In this document: piece by piece, positions 31,062 through 39,048 of the stretch
How the letters are laid out: every line of letters starts with the position of its first letter
Position numbering within the stretch: the stretch's first letter is position 1
Assembly: GCF_003667545.1 (NCBI RefSeq)
Contig: NZ_RCUV01000021.1
Coordinates: 1 to 59,451 of the forward strand
Direction of reading: 5' to 3'
DNA length: 59,451 bases
Source of the DNA: Mycetocola manganoxydans
GTDB taxonomy: Bacteria; Actinomycetota; Actinomycetes; Actinomycetales; Microbacteriaceae
Translations under genes and position numbers: made by a program
The notes under the pieces: generated by a model
Database searches by the model: none
What the model was told of the DNA's origin: nothing
What the model saw: the letters and a program-made list of their open reading frames with translations, nothing else

Positions 31062-31874
31062 ATGTCAGAAAATTCGTTGTGGAATGGCGATCGCGTGGTC
31101 GACCTCACATTGCTGCTTGCAGAGGAACTGCCTTGCACTTGGCCTGGCCATATGCCGTATCAGCAGAAGACATTCAACTACTTCGCCGCGGGCGGCGTAG
31201 ACGAAGCGCACATGGTGTCGCCGTGCGGCGACTATCAAACGCGGTGGCTGCTGATCGATGAACACACGGGAACGCATATGGACGCTCCCGCGCACTTCGT
31301 TCCGCGGCCGGGCACTGGACTTCCCGATGAAGGCGAAGCGGGCAACGTCACCGTCGAGAACGTCGCACTCTCGCAGCTGATCGGGCCAGCTGTCGTCATC
31401 GATGTTGCGCATTTACTGGAGGGGGCCACGGTGGACGGCGAGAGCCCGGTTATCGGGCGCTCTGACGTAGAGGCATTCGAGCTCGCGAATGGGGACCTAC
31501 AGGAAGGCGATATCGTACTCTTCCGCTCGGCATGGGACGCTAAGCACTACCGCTCCGGAACCGAGGGCGCGCATTACGCCACGAACGCTCTGATTCACAA
31601 GACTGGAGCGTCATGGCCTGCTCCCGTCGCAGAAACTATGCGTTACCTCGCGTCGAGGGGTGTCCGCTGTGTTGGGACCGACAGTCCGAGCATGGGATCG
31701 TCTCACGCGGGACGAGAGGTCCATATTGCCGGGCTGAGCGTTGGCACAATCTTCATTGAGGCACTCGCCAATCTCTCGGCGCTTCCCGTACGCGGATCGA
31801 CGTTTGTTTTCGCGCCGCTGAAAGTCGCTCGTGGAACCGGGGCGCCGGGTCGGGCTTTCGCATTCCTGAGCTGA
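31062..31874 (+). CDS. Cyclase / kynurenine-formamidase-like metal hydrolase
   Basis: The 270-residue protein matches the cyclase family (PF04199): VVDLTLLLAEELPCTWPGHM at the start, the metal-binding hallmark DEHTGTHMDAPAHFVP, VVIDVAHLLEG, GDIVLFRSAWDAKHY and GVRCVGTDSPSMGSSHAGRE with HIAGLSVGTIFIEALANL. Members hydrolyse N-formylkynurenine, isatin and other cyclic or formylated amides using divalent metals. As last gene of the ABC operon, it probably acts on the imported compound or a product of it, so the substrate may be an amide- or lactone-containing molecule rather than a plain sugar; that is inference. The ATG at 31062 is preferred to an upstream frame start. Confidence 0.87.
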   Translation: MSENSLWNGDRVVDLTLLLAEELPCTWPGHMPYQQKTFNYFAAGGVDEAHMVSPCGDYQTRWLLIDEHTGTHMDAPAHFVPRPGTGLPDEGEAGNVTVENVALSQLIGPAVVIDVAHLLEGATVDGESPVIGRSDVEAFELANGDLQEGDIVLFRSAWDAKHYRSGTEGAHYATNALIHKTGASWPAPVAETMRYLASRGVRCVGTDSPSMGSSHAGREVHIAGLSVGTIFIEALANLSALPVRGSTFVFAPLKVARGTGAPGRAFAFLS

Positions 31875-31951
31875 GGCTGGTGTCGGATGGCGAATCAGCC
31901 ATGCCCTCTGTGCCGTGTAGCGGATAGAAGAGGCTGTGCCACGGGGATCCG

Positions 31952-32091
31952 TTCGTCCGGCCCCCGTGTCGGGTCTTCAGCCAGAAACCGCGCATAAGGG
32001 ACGGATGAAGCTGGCTCGCGGGTCGTGGCATCCGTTCGTCTGTCCCTTGTCCCACTATTCGCGACAGAAATCACGCACACAGGACGGACGA
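31952..32091. repeat. Two diverged copies of the type A palindrome
   Basis: Copies at 31952-32009 (TTCGTCCGGCCCCCGTGTCG to GGGACGGATGAA) and 32035-32091 (TTCGTCTGTCCCTTGTCCCA to CAGGACGGACGA) resemble the type A elements of the array at 25469-26011, with complementary ends. No type B copy is visible here. They fill the gap after the cyclase gene and before the end of the leftward SDR gene. Confidence 0.75.
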
Positions 32092-32111
32092 GGCGGCCGG
32101 AGCCAGCTGGG

Positions 32112-32897
32112 TCAGGACCAGATGTCATCTCCGCGGAGCGTGGCATCCGCTCCACCGTCAATGTAGATCGTCTGCCCGGTCACGTGCGTGTTCTCCTCGC
32201 CCGTCAGCCAGACGAGAAGGCGCGCGATGACGATGGCATCCGAGTGTCCGTTGAGGGGCATCGGCACGGCGGCGTCAGCCATCGCGCGTCCCTGATCGGA
32301 TGCCAGCAGCTCACGGGTCATCGACGTCACGACGGTGCCGGGGGCAACCGCATTGACGGGGATACCGGCGCCCGCGAATCGGGGTGCGATGCTCTCGCGG
32401 CGCACCCACCGCGACAGGGCCCGCTTGCTGGACGGGTAGTTGAGGTAACCGACGCGGGGGCCCTCGGCTTCGAGGGCGCTTCCGATGTCGAGGGCGCGAG
32501 CTTCGTCTCCGGCGAGGAGAGCGTCGACGAGTTCCGGCGAGTTGTCCTGAAGCGACGCCATCGAGCTCACGACCGCGACGCGCGGTGCCTCGCTTGTGGC
32601 GAGAGCGGCGGCGAGCCCGTCGATCAGCGCCGTGACGCCGAAGAAGTTCACGGCAACGGTCAGGGCCTTCGGCGCAGAGATGCCCGCCGCTGCGATGACC
32701 GCGTCGATTTTCGAATCGGATGCCGCGAGGACGCCGCGGATGGCGGCATCCCGACCCAGCGTGGTCGACAGGTCGGCTTCAACGTCGGCATTGCGGAGGT
32801 CGACTCCGATGACGTTGTGTCCGCGCTCGCGGAGGAGTTCGGCGGTGGCCTGGCCGATGCCTGAAGCGGAACCGGTGACGACGTAGGTACGGGTCAT
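32112..32897 (-). CDS. SDR family oxidoreductase (3-alpha-hydroxysteroid-dehydrogenase-like)
   Basis: The 261-residue protein is a classical SDR: VVTGSASGIGQATAELLRER for cofactor binding, GVDLRNADVEADLS where the Asp suggests NAD(H) preference, VVSSMASLQ with the catalytic Ser and YPSSKRALSRWVRR with Tyr and Lys, then PGTVVTSMT and GQTIYIDGGADA. The pattern DLRxADVxADLS and the long Ser-Tyr interval are typical of the 3-alpha-hydroxysteroid dehydrogenase/carbonyl reductase subgroup; the actual substrate is unknown. Its start overlaps the stop of the MarR gene by four bases (ATGA), so regulator and enzyme are coupled. Confidence 0.88.
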   Translation of the reverse strand: MTRTYVVTGSASGIGQATAELLRERGHNVIGVDLRNADVEADLSTTLGRDAAIRGVLAASDSKIDAVIAAAGISAPKALTVAVNFFGVTALIDGLAAALATSEAPRVAVVSSMASLQDNSPELVDALLAGDEARALDIGSALEAEGPRVGYLNYPSSKRALSRWVRRESIAPRFAGAGIPVNAVAPGTVVTSMTRELLASDQGRAMADAAVPMPLNGHSDAIVIARLLVWLTGEENTHVTGQTIYIDGGADATLRGDDIWS

Positions 32898-33415
32898 GAT
32901 GTGACTGTGCTTTCGTTCGAGCCTTGTGGGCGTGATGGTGTGGTGGGGAGGGTGGCCGCGAACACGCGGGTGGAAGTGTCGAGGCGCTGGGTGAGGTGGG
33001 TGAGCAGGTGCCGTTCCTTCTCGCTCCAGCCGTCGAGGAGTTCTTCGAGCATGCCGTCTCCGGCTCGGATGAAGGCGGCGGCAACCTCGCGTCCGGCATC
33101 GGTGAGGTGGATGACGGTCGCACGAGCATCGGCCTCATCCTTGCGGCGCTCGATGAGGCCGGAAGCGTCCAGCCGCCCAAGCACCTTGCTCACGTTCGAC
33201 GCTCCCGTTGCAAGGTGGTCGGCGAGTGCGGATGGGCGCAGCGGCCCACGCCGGTCGAGGATGCTGATCGCGGTAATCGCCGTCGAGTCGAGGTCGATCC
33301 CCTCGCGAGCGGCGACCGAGACGAGAAATCCCGGGGCGGTCCACTGCGCGATGACGCTCGTGAGAGCAGCCAGGAACTCGGAGGAATACGGATGCTCTGC
33401 GTCTCGTTTCTCCAT
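32894..33415 (-). CDS. MarR family transcriptional regulator
   Basis: The 173-residue protein is a MarR-type winged helix: ITAISILDRRGPLRPSALAD, HLATGASNVSKVLGRLDASG as the recognition region, then LIERRKDEADARATVIHLTD as the wing and a dimerising C-terminal helix. It is the first gene of a two-gene unit with the SDR (ATGA overlap). The ATG follows GGAGGATGC, a strong site. Upstream, AGTGTCGTAAGGACAGTATA (about 33431-33450) is an imperfect palindrome and may be the operator. A phenolic or lipophilic effector is typical of the family but not shown here. Confidence 0.88.
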   Translation of the reverse strand: MEKRDAEHPYSSEFLAALTSVIAQWTAPGFLVSVAAREGIDLDSTAITAISILDRRGPLRPSALADHLATGASNVSKVLGRLDASGLIERRKDEADARATVIHLTDAGREVAAAFIRAGDGMLEELLDGWSEKERHLLTHLTQRLDTSTRVFAATLPTTPSRPQGSNESTVTS

Positions 33416-33465
33416 CGCATCCTCCGATTTAGTGTCGTAAGGACAGTATATCCCTGTGGCGCGGA

Positions 33466-34272
33466 TCAGCGGAGCGGGGCGAGCAAGTCCTGCGATTCAG
33501 TGGCGCGATCGGCGGCGGCGACGGCGGCGGTGGCGGTGGTGACGAGCCGCAGTCCCACGTCCGTGCCGATCGGCTCGCGCTGGCCGCCGGAGTGCACCAC
33601 GTCGTCACCGACGACGGTCAGCTGGCTCGCGTGGCACTTCAATGCCGCAACCACCACGGGTTGGTGCTCCGTCAGCGAGAACCATGACGCATCGGCTGCG
33701 GGGGCCTCGAGAAGTTCCGCGAACGCAACGCCAGCCGCAACGGATGCCGCCAGCGCGGCATCCCGAATGCGGACGTGATCGGGATGGCCGTACCCACCCC
33801 CGGAGTCGTAGCTGATCACGAGCGACGGGCGTTCGGCAGCGATCAGCGCGGCGACGTCGTCGACGACCTCGGCGAGCGGCGCAACCGAGAGCGCGTCGGC
33901 GTCGGCATCGCCGGCGGGACCGGCGAGTCCGGGGCGGATCCACTCCATCCCGGAGTCGCGATACCTCCGCGGCGTCAGGCCGGGTGCACGGGCGGGGCCG
34001 AGTCCGAGCCAGTACTGCGCGGAGATGCCCAACGTGGCCACCGCACCGGCGAGCTCGGCCTCGCGGGCGCGCGTGAGGGCATCCGCGTCGGTGTTTGCGG
34101 GCAGAGCGCCGGCGACGATCTCGCCGCGTTCGCCCCGGGATGCCGTCAGCAACGTCACCCGCATACCGCGCGACACGAGGTCGGCGATGAGCGCACCGGA
34201 TGCGAGTGTTTCGTCGTCGGGGTGCGCGTGGGCGAAGAGCACGGAGTCGACCCCGTCGAAGATGTCGGTCAT
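33466..34272 (-). CDS. MshB-like PIG-L family zinc deacetylase
   Basis: The 268-residue protein has the metal motif AHAHPDDETLASGALIADLV near the start, RGERGEI, then YRDSGM and SYDSGGGYGHPDHVRIRD. The last two closely follow MshB, the enzyme that removes the acetyl group from GlcNAc-inositol in mycothiol biosynthesis. It is coupled by a four-base overlap to a MshA-like glycosyltransferase, which makes the substrate of MshB, so a mycothiol role is likely; a related PIG-L function in conjugate hydrolysis (Mca-like) is the alternative. The start is ATG 34272, inside the stop of the upstream gene; a longer frame is an artefact of high GC. Confidence 0.82.
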   Translation of the reverse strand: MTDIFDGVDSVLFAHAHPDDETLASGALIADLVSRGMRVTLLTASRGERGEIVAGALPANTDADALTRAREAELAGAVATLGISAQYWLGLGPARAPGLTPRRYRDSGMEWIRPGLAGPAGDADADALSVAPLAEVVDDVAALIAAERPSLVISYDSGGGYGHPDHVRIRDAALAASVAAGVAFAELLEAPAADASWFSLTEHQPVVVAALKCHASQLTVVGDDVVHSGGQREPIGTDVGLRLVTTATAAVAAADRATESQDLLAPLR

Positions 34273-35459
34273 GACGCCGCCCGGGCAGCGAGGAGTTGCG
34301 CATAGACCTCGGCGGTTGCGGTGGCGGCGCGGTCCCAGGTCAGTTGCTCGGCGTGTTTGCGGCCGGCGGCTCCGAGCCGGGCAGCGAAGGCGGGGTCCTC
34401 GAGGAGCCGGCGGACGGCATCCGTCCACGCGGCGGGATCGCGCGAGTCGACGAGCAGCCCGGTCACGCGATCGGCGACGGCTTCGACCAGTCCGCCCGAT
34501 GCCGAGGCAACGACGGGAATGCCGCTCGCCGCTGCCTCGAGCGCGACGAGTCCGTAGGTCTCCGAGTGCGACGGGACCAGCAGCATCCGGGCGCCGCGGA
34601 GCAACGCGGCGAGATCCTCACGGGACTGCGGACCCACGAAACGGATGCTGTCGGCCAGCCCATGCGCGCGGGCGTGTGCTGCGAGTTCGGCGGGGTAGGC
34701 ATCGTGTCCGGTGGTCGGGCCTCCGGCGAGGATGAGTTCGGGGCGGATCGCCGCGGGCAGCCCCGCGAGCGCTTCGATGGCGAGGTCGAGACCCTTGAGT
34801 GGCTCGAGCCGGGCAGCGGCGACGATGTAACCGGGCTGGGCGGCGGGAGTGTTCGCGGGGGTGAACAGCGACGCGTCGACCCCCGGAGGAATGACGGTCA
34901 CCCGCTCAGGCGAGCCGCCGAGCCGGTCGATCACGGTGGTGCGTTCGGCCTCGCTCACGGTGAGCACCGCGGCGGAACACTGTGCGAGGTGCGCTTCGCC
35001 GCGCAGCCGGCCGGGCGACTCCGGGCGTTCACCGGCGGATAGCATGGTGGAGGCATCCGCCGCGATGCTGTGGAAGCTCTGCACATGCGGGATGCCACGC
35101 GTCGCCGCCACATCGAGCGCAGCCATGCCGGAGAACCAGTGGTGCGAGTGCAGCAGGTCGTACGGCCCGAGCGGGGAGAGCGCGCGGCGGAAATCCGCAA
35201 TGTACGACTCGTGGTCGCCCTTGATGCGGCGCTCGGCGGGCCCGGCGTCGAGGTGACGAAGTGTGAGGTTCGGAGCAAGGCTCAGCACAGCGGATGCCGC
35301 GGGGTCGGTTCGGCGGGTCAGGATCTCGACCTCGTGACCCTGGGCTGCAAGCGCCACGGCGGTGGCTCGCACGGCGACGTTCATTCCGCCGACGTCGCCG
35401 GTGCCCGGATCGTCGGCGGGCGACGTGTGCAGGCTGACGAGGGCGATACGGAGGGTCAC
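34269..35459 (-). CDS. MshA-like GT4 glycosyltransferase
   Basis: The 396-residue protein has the GT-B layout of family 4. The N-terminus reads IALVSLHTSPADDPGTGDVG followed by GMNV, the signature of MshA, the UDP-GlcNAc:inositol-phosphate transferase that begins mycothiol synthesis. VIPPGVDASLF, AARLEPLKGLDLAIEAL and SHSETYGLVALEAAASGIPV (nucleotide-sugar site with the E-x7-E motif) follow. Coupling with the MshB-like deacetylase supports the role. Start is GTG 35459 with GGAAA just upstream. If another mshA exists elsewhere in the genome this could be a paralogue with a different acceptor. Confidence 0.82.
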   Translation of the reverse strand: MTLRIALVSLHTSPADDPGTGDVGGMNVAVRATAVALAAQGHEVEILTRRTDPAASAVLSLAPNLTLRHLDAGPAERRIKGDHESYIADFRRALSPLGPYDLLHSHHWFSGMAALDVAATRGIPHVQSFHSIAADASTMLSAGERPESPGRLRGEAHLAQCSAAVLTVSEAERTTVIDRLGGSPERVTVIPPGVDASLFTPANTPAAQPGYIVAAARLEPLKGLDLAIEALAGLPAAIRPELILAGGPTTGHDAYPAELAAHARAHGLADSIRFVGPQSREDLAALLRGARMLLVPSHSETYGLVALEAAASGIPVVASASGGLVEAVADRVTGLLVDSRDPAAWTDAVRRLLEDPAFAARLGAAGRKHAEQLTWDRAATATAEVYAQLLAARAAS

Positions 35460-35552
35460 TTTCCGAGTCTATGAGGAGCTTGCTGAACGTTTCGGGAGGG
35501 GTCGTGCGTCCGGCACGGCTCCTGATGCGGAAGTCGGCCGGTGCCGTTCACA

Positions 35553-35617
35553 TTCGGGAGGAGAATTCGTGGGTTCGTCCACGTAGAGGGGTCGAAGCCC
35601 ACGATTTACCGCCCGAG
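35553..35617. repeat. 65-bp imperfect palindromic repeat, copy 3 of 3
   Basis: It begins TTCGGGAGGAGAATTCGTGG and ends GATTTACCGCCCGAG, matching the elements at 2355 and 12352 in length and ends. It lies in the 386-base gap between the divergent MshA-like and quinone oxidoreductase genes. The rest of that gap holds a weak AAAAAGG/CCTTTTT inverted pair (35669-35675 and 35708-35714) and presumably both promoters; I see no gene in it. Confidence 0.8.
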
Positions 35618-35845
35618 CGCACTGCATCCGCCCGACTCAGGCGCCCATACCGGGTGCAACCCCTGGAGAAAAAGGGCCGGATCAGCGGGTTTGAGTGCCG
35701 CAAGGCGCCTTTTTGGCAAGAAACGCCGCACTTCGGCACGGAAACTCCGTGCGCGACTCCGCCATGGGGTCACGCGGGGCCTTCAACTCACCCAACCGAC
35801 CGTGAAACGATGGGACGCACGCCATCAACCACGGGGGAGCACACG

Positions 35846-36832
35846 ATGAGCACCATGCGGGCAGTCGAGTACCAGGGCGCGGGCGGCCCCGAAGTGATGC
35901 GCATCGTCGAACGCCCCCGCCCGCAACCGAAACCGGGTGAAGTGCTCGTGCGAGTCGCCGCCGCCGGGCTGAATCGCGCCGACGTGCAGCAACGGAAGGG
36001 TGTGTACCCGCCGCCGAAGGGGGCATCCGATATCCCGGGCCTTGAGGTCAGCGGAACGATCGCCGAGCTCGGCGATGGCGTCGACAGCTTCGGGCTCGGA
36101 GAAGAAGTGTGCGCGCTGCTGGCCGGCGGCGGCTACGCCGAATACGTCGCCGTACCGGCCGGACAGGTACTGCCGGTCCCGACCGGTACCACCCTCATCG
36201 ACGCCGCCGCTCTGCCCGAGGTCGTCTGCACGGTCTGGTCCAACCTGTTCATGAATGTGCGGGTCGAGAAGGGAAACTGGGTCCTCATCCACGGAGGTGC
36301 CGGCGGCATCGGCACCATGGCGACCCAGCTCGTCGCGGCCCACGGCGCCCACCCGGTCGTGACGGCCGGCAGCGAGGAGAAGCTCGCATACTGCTATCGC
36401 TTCGGCGCCGAAGCGGGCATCAACTATCGCGATGAGGACTTCGTCGAGGAGATGCTCGACCTCTCCGATGGGCACGGCGCGGACGTGATCCTCGACGTCG
36501 TCGGCGCCACGTACCTGGACCGCAACCTCCACGCGCTGGCGCCCGGCGGACGGCTCGTCGTCATCGGCCTGCAGGGCGGCGCGAAGGCTGAACTCGACCT
36601 CGGCCTGCTCATGTCACGCCGCGCGAGCGTGCACGGCACGACCCTCCGCGCCCGCCCCATCGAGGAGAAGGCGCGCATCGTTGCGGATGTCGCGACGCAC
36701 GTCTGGCCGCTCGTCGCGGCGGGAACCGTCCGCACCGCCGTCGAAGTCCGCTACCCGCTCGACCAGGCCGCGGCCGCTCACGAGCACTTCGACTCGGGTG
36801 AGCACACGGGCAAGATTCTGCTCACGATGTGA
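35846..36832 (+). CDS. NAD(P)H-quinone oxidoreductase (PIG3-type zinc-independent MDR)
   Basis: The 328-residue medium-chain reductase has VAAAGLNRADVQQRKGVYPP, a PIG3-type mark, GLEVSGTIAELGDGVDSFGL, the nucleotide-binding loop WVLIHGGAGGIGTMATQLVA and DVILDVVGATYLDRNL. There is no catalytic or structural zinc Cys set, as in quinone oxidoreductases. It transfers hydride from NADPH to quinones or other electrophiles in the cytosol. The ATG at 35846 follows GGGGGAG. The upstream open frame through a repeat is not coding. The family member's physiological substrate is not known. Confidence 0.9.
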   Translation: MSTMRAVEYQGAGGPEVMRIVERPRPQPKPGEVLVRVAAAGLNRADVQQRKGVYPPPKGASDIPGLEVSGTIAELGDGVDSFGLGEEVCALLAGGGYAEYVAVPAGQVLPVPTGTTLIDAAALPEVVCTVWSNLFMNVRVEKGNWVLIHGGAGGIGTMATQLVAAHGAHPVVTAGSEEKLAYCYRFGAEAGINYRDEDFVEEMLDLSDGHGADVILDVVGATYLDRNLHALAPGGRLVVIGLQGGAKAELDLGLLMSRRASVHGTTLRARPIEEKARIVADVATHVWPLVAAGTVRTAVEVRYPLDQAAAAHEHFDSGEHTGKILLTM

Positions 36833-36875
36833 GGTCGCGACGAGATACGCCGGGACGGAGCAACGTAACGTCGGA

Positions 36876-37790
36876 CTACGCGCTTTCGAAGTAGTACGTG
36901 ATCGCGCCGCTGGACTCGCTTCCGTACCGGATGGACCAGACGCCACCCGTGGCATCCGCCGTGGGAATCGCGATCACGACGTTGCCGGAGCCGCTCTCGC
37001 CGAGCGCCAGTGTGTCCTGGATGTCGGCAAGGTCTGCGGGCGGTGGGGTCGCCAGCGCGTCGGCCACCGAGTACACCGAACCGTCAGCGGTGACGAACTC
37101 GACCTCGATCTGGTCGGGCGGCAGGTTCGACGCGGCCAGTACGGTCAGTTCGACCGTGGCCATGGCCCACTGCATGGTCGCGGGTGCTGGCGTATTGCCG
37201 TCGATCGCGAGCACCACGTCGTTGGCATCGAGAACGGATGCCGTCACCGTCGCGTCGAATAGCGGGGCGCCATCGGCGTCGTTCAGCTGCACGCCGGTGC
37301 CGAGGGCGAGCGGTTCGACGGCCGGTGCGATCGCGGAGGGAGTAGGCGACGGAACCGGCGTCGCCTCGTACGTGGGCAGGTTGCGCGTCGACTCTTCGAT
37401 CGCGCCGCCCACGGCGAAGATGAACCCGAAGGTGTAGACGAAGAACATGAGGAACGCGATCACCATGGATGCCGCGGACAGTCCCGTTCCCCACGCCGCC
37501 TGCTTGCGGGGCCGGTCGGCGAGCACGAGTCCGATGATGCCGACGATGATGCCGGCGGTTCCCGTGAAGAACGCGAAGATGTTGACGATCGGGATGAACG
37601 CGAGAACCACCGAGACGATACCGAGGATGAGGGCGGCAAGTCCCGGCCCGTTGCCGCGCTGCGGCGGCTTCGGCCCGACCACCGTGTACCCGTACGGCAC
37701 CTGCGGCGGGTGGAACATCGGCGGCTGCCCATAGGCGGGCTGCTGCGAGGGGTCCGACGGTCCATAGGGGCTCTGCGGTGGGTTCGTCAT
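36876..37790 (-). CDS. DUF4190 domain membrane protein with extracytoplasmic domain
   Basis: The 304-residue protein starts with a Pro/Gln/Tyr-rich cytosolic tail (YGPSDPSQQPAYGQPPMFHP), then two to three membrane helices of the DUF4190 type (GLAALILGIVSVVLAFIPIV, then GTAGIIVGIIGLVLADRP and a third helix), then an exported domain of about 150 residues with a Pro/Thr/Ala linker. The exported part resembles DUF4352/DUF5067-like beta-sandwiches of unknown role (TMQWAMATVELTVLAASNLP, LALGESGSGNVVIAIP, VWSIRYGSESSGAITYYFES). Start at ATG 37790. Monocistronic. No function can be assigned. Confidence 0.8.
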   Translation of the reverse strand: MTNPPQSPYGPSDPSQQPAYGQPPMFHPPQVPYGYTVVGPKPPQRGNGPGLAALILGIVSVVLAFIPIVNIFAFFTGTAGIIVGIIGLVLADRPRKQAAWGTGLSAASMVIAFLMFFVYTFGFIFAVGGAIEESTRNLPTYEATPVPSPTPSAIAPAVEPLALGTGVQLNDADGAPLFDATVTASVLDANDVVLAIDGNTPAPATMQWAMATVELTVLAASNLPPDQIEVEFVTADGSVYSVADALATPPPADLADIQDTLALGESGSGNVVIAIPTADATGGVWSIRYGSESSGAITYYFESA

Positions 37791-37953
37791 GGTTCGAGTC
37801 TGCCCGAAATCGCCGCCGGACGTACGGGGGAGCACTCCCCATGCGGATGCCGCGGCTCGCGTCGAACCACGCGCGTCACCCTGTCAACGCCTTGCGACCC
37901 ACCCACTCCCCGCCTTGGATGGAGAACAAGGAACACGACGAGGGAGGAAACAC

Positions 37954-38295
37954 ATGAACGACTCGATCGAACACAGTAACTTGCCGCTTCCGGAGTTCGA
38001 CCACATTCCGCTCGGGACACTTCCGCAGCGGATCGCGCCCCTCGACGAAGCCGGCGTCACCACGTTGCTCGACTACGAGCAGGCGCACGCGAACCGGCTT
38101 CCGGTGGTGCAGGTGCTGACGCACCGTCTCGAGGCGCTGAAGAATGGGGCTGAGCCGAGCGGAAGCATCCCGGACTCGATGCCCGAGGTGCGCTCGGGCA
38201 GCGACGTGTCGCCAGAGGGGCCCAAGACGGATGCCCCGCCGGTCAACCCGCCGGCGCACGGCAACCCGGCGAACCCGGCGCAACCGCGGGGATAG
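37954..38295 (+). CDS. Small conserved protein, paralogue of the one at 22369
   Basis: The 113-residue protein has the module LDEAGVTTLLDYEQAHANRL followed by PVVQVLTHRLEALKNGAEPS, shared with the 76-residue protein at 22369-22599, and a longer N-terminus with LPEFDHIPLGTLPQRI that is characteristic of this family in Microbacteriaceae. The C-terminal third is a disordered Pro/Asn/Ala tail. ATG 37954 has a strong ribosome site, GGGAGGAAA. Like its paralogue it is followed within 40 bases by another small gene. Function unknown. Confidence 0.78.
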   Translation: MNDSIEHSNLPLPEFDHIPLGTLPQRIAPLDEAGVTTLLDYEQAHANRLPVVQVLTHRLEALKNGAEPSGSIPDSMPEVRSGSDVSPEGPKTDAPPVNPPAHGNPANPAQPRG

Positions 38296-38331
38296 CGACG
38301 CCTTTTTGCTCTCGACAGCTACGGTGAGCGT

Positions 38332-38622
38332 ATGCGAGCCGAACTGATCGACCCCCGCGACCAGACCACCCAGGTCGACGACCCGACCTACCGGGTCTAC
38401 TTCTGGGCGGAGGGTGGGGGAGCGAAGGAAGAGTGGGAACTCTTCGACGCCGACCTCGATGAGGTTCTCGAGTGGATTCCCGCGCACGCGCTCGGCCGAC
38501 CGCACAGCCTCTGGGCCGTGACGCGTTCGACCGAAGGGGTCTGTCTCATCCGGCTGCGCGGGATCGATCTCGATGTCGAACGTGGCACCTGGCCGGTCTG
38601 GGCGCACGAAGTGATTCTGTGA
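38332..38622 (+). CDS. Small conserved hypothetical protein
   Basis: The 96-residue acidic protein reads MRAELIDPRDQTTQVDDPTY, then RVYFWAEGGGAKEEWELFDA, DLDEVLEWIPAHALGRPHSL and ends WPVWAHEVIL. It looks like a complete small alpha/beta domain without signal or membrane segments; similar short proteins occur widely in actinobacteria without known function. It follows the small paralogue gene by 36 bases and converges on the next gene 14 bases away. Confidence 0.7.
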   Translation: MRAELIDPRDQTTQVDDPTYRVYFWAEGGGAKEEWELFDADLDEVLEWIPAHALGRPHSLWAVTRSTEGVCLIRLRGIDLDVERGTWPVWAHEVIL

Positions 38623-38636
38623 CCAGGCCGACGGTC

Positions 38637-39005
38637 CTATTGCTCCGGATGCGTGGCTCTCGGACGCAGTTCTTCGGGCATCGGGAACGGCAGCAGAAAC
38701 TCCCGCTCGGCCACGTCGTGCGCTCCCCAATCGTCGCGCGTGACGCGGATGCCGTCAGGGGACAGTTCCGCGATGCGCACCCCGATGCAGCGTCCGTCGG
38801 GGAGGCGGAGCTCGTAGGGGTCGGCGAGAAAGCCCAGGCCGATGGCGTCGAGGGTTTCTTCGGCGGTGTGCCAGTCCAGTTCGCCGGTGCGAGTCCGACC
38901 GAGGAGGTCGACAACGACGAAGCCGTCACCGGTGGGCGTCATCCATCCCAGGAGTTCACGGTCGCTGCCGCGCCGATGCTCGATCCACTGCTCGGTGTTT
39001 GTCAT
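38637..39005 (-). CDS. Conserved hypothetical protein
   Basis: The 122-residue protein begins MTNTEQWIEHRRGSDRELLG and contains WMTPTGDGFVVVDLLGRTRT, LDAIGLGFLADPYELRLPDG and RVTRDDWGAHDVAEREFLLP. It looks like a mainly beta domain, with a regular alternation of hydrophobic strands, and has no signal peptide. Start ATG 39005 follows GGGGG. It is divergent from the kinase-fusion gene, with 43 bases between the two starts. I know of no function for relatives. Confidence 0.7.
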   Translation of the reverse strand: MTNTEQWIEHRRGSDRELLGWMTPTGDGFVVVDLLGRTRTGELDWHTAEETLDAIGLGFLADPYELRLPDGRCIGVRIAELSPDGIRVTRDDWGAHDVAEREFLLPFPMPEELRPRATHPEQ

Positions 39006-39048
39006 GCCCCCGAGCGTATCGGTGAGGCCCGCACGCTATCGTCGCGGT

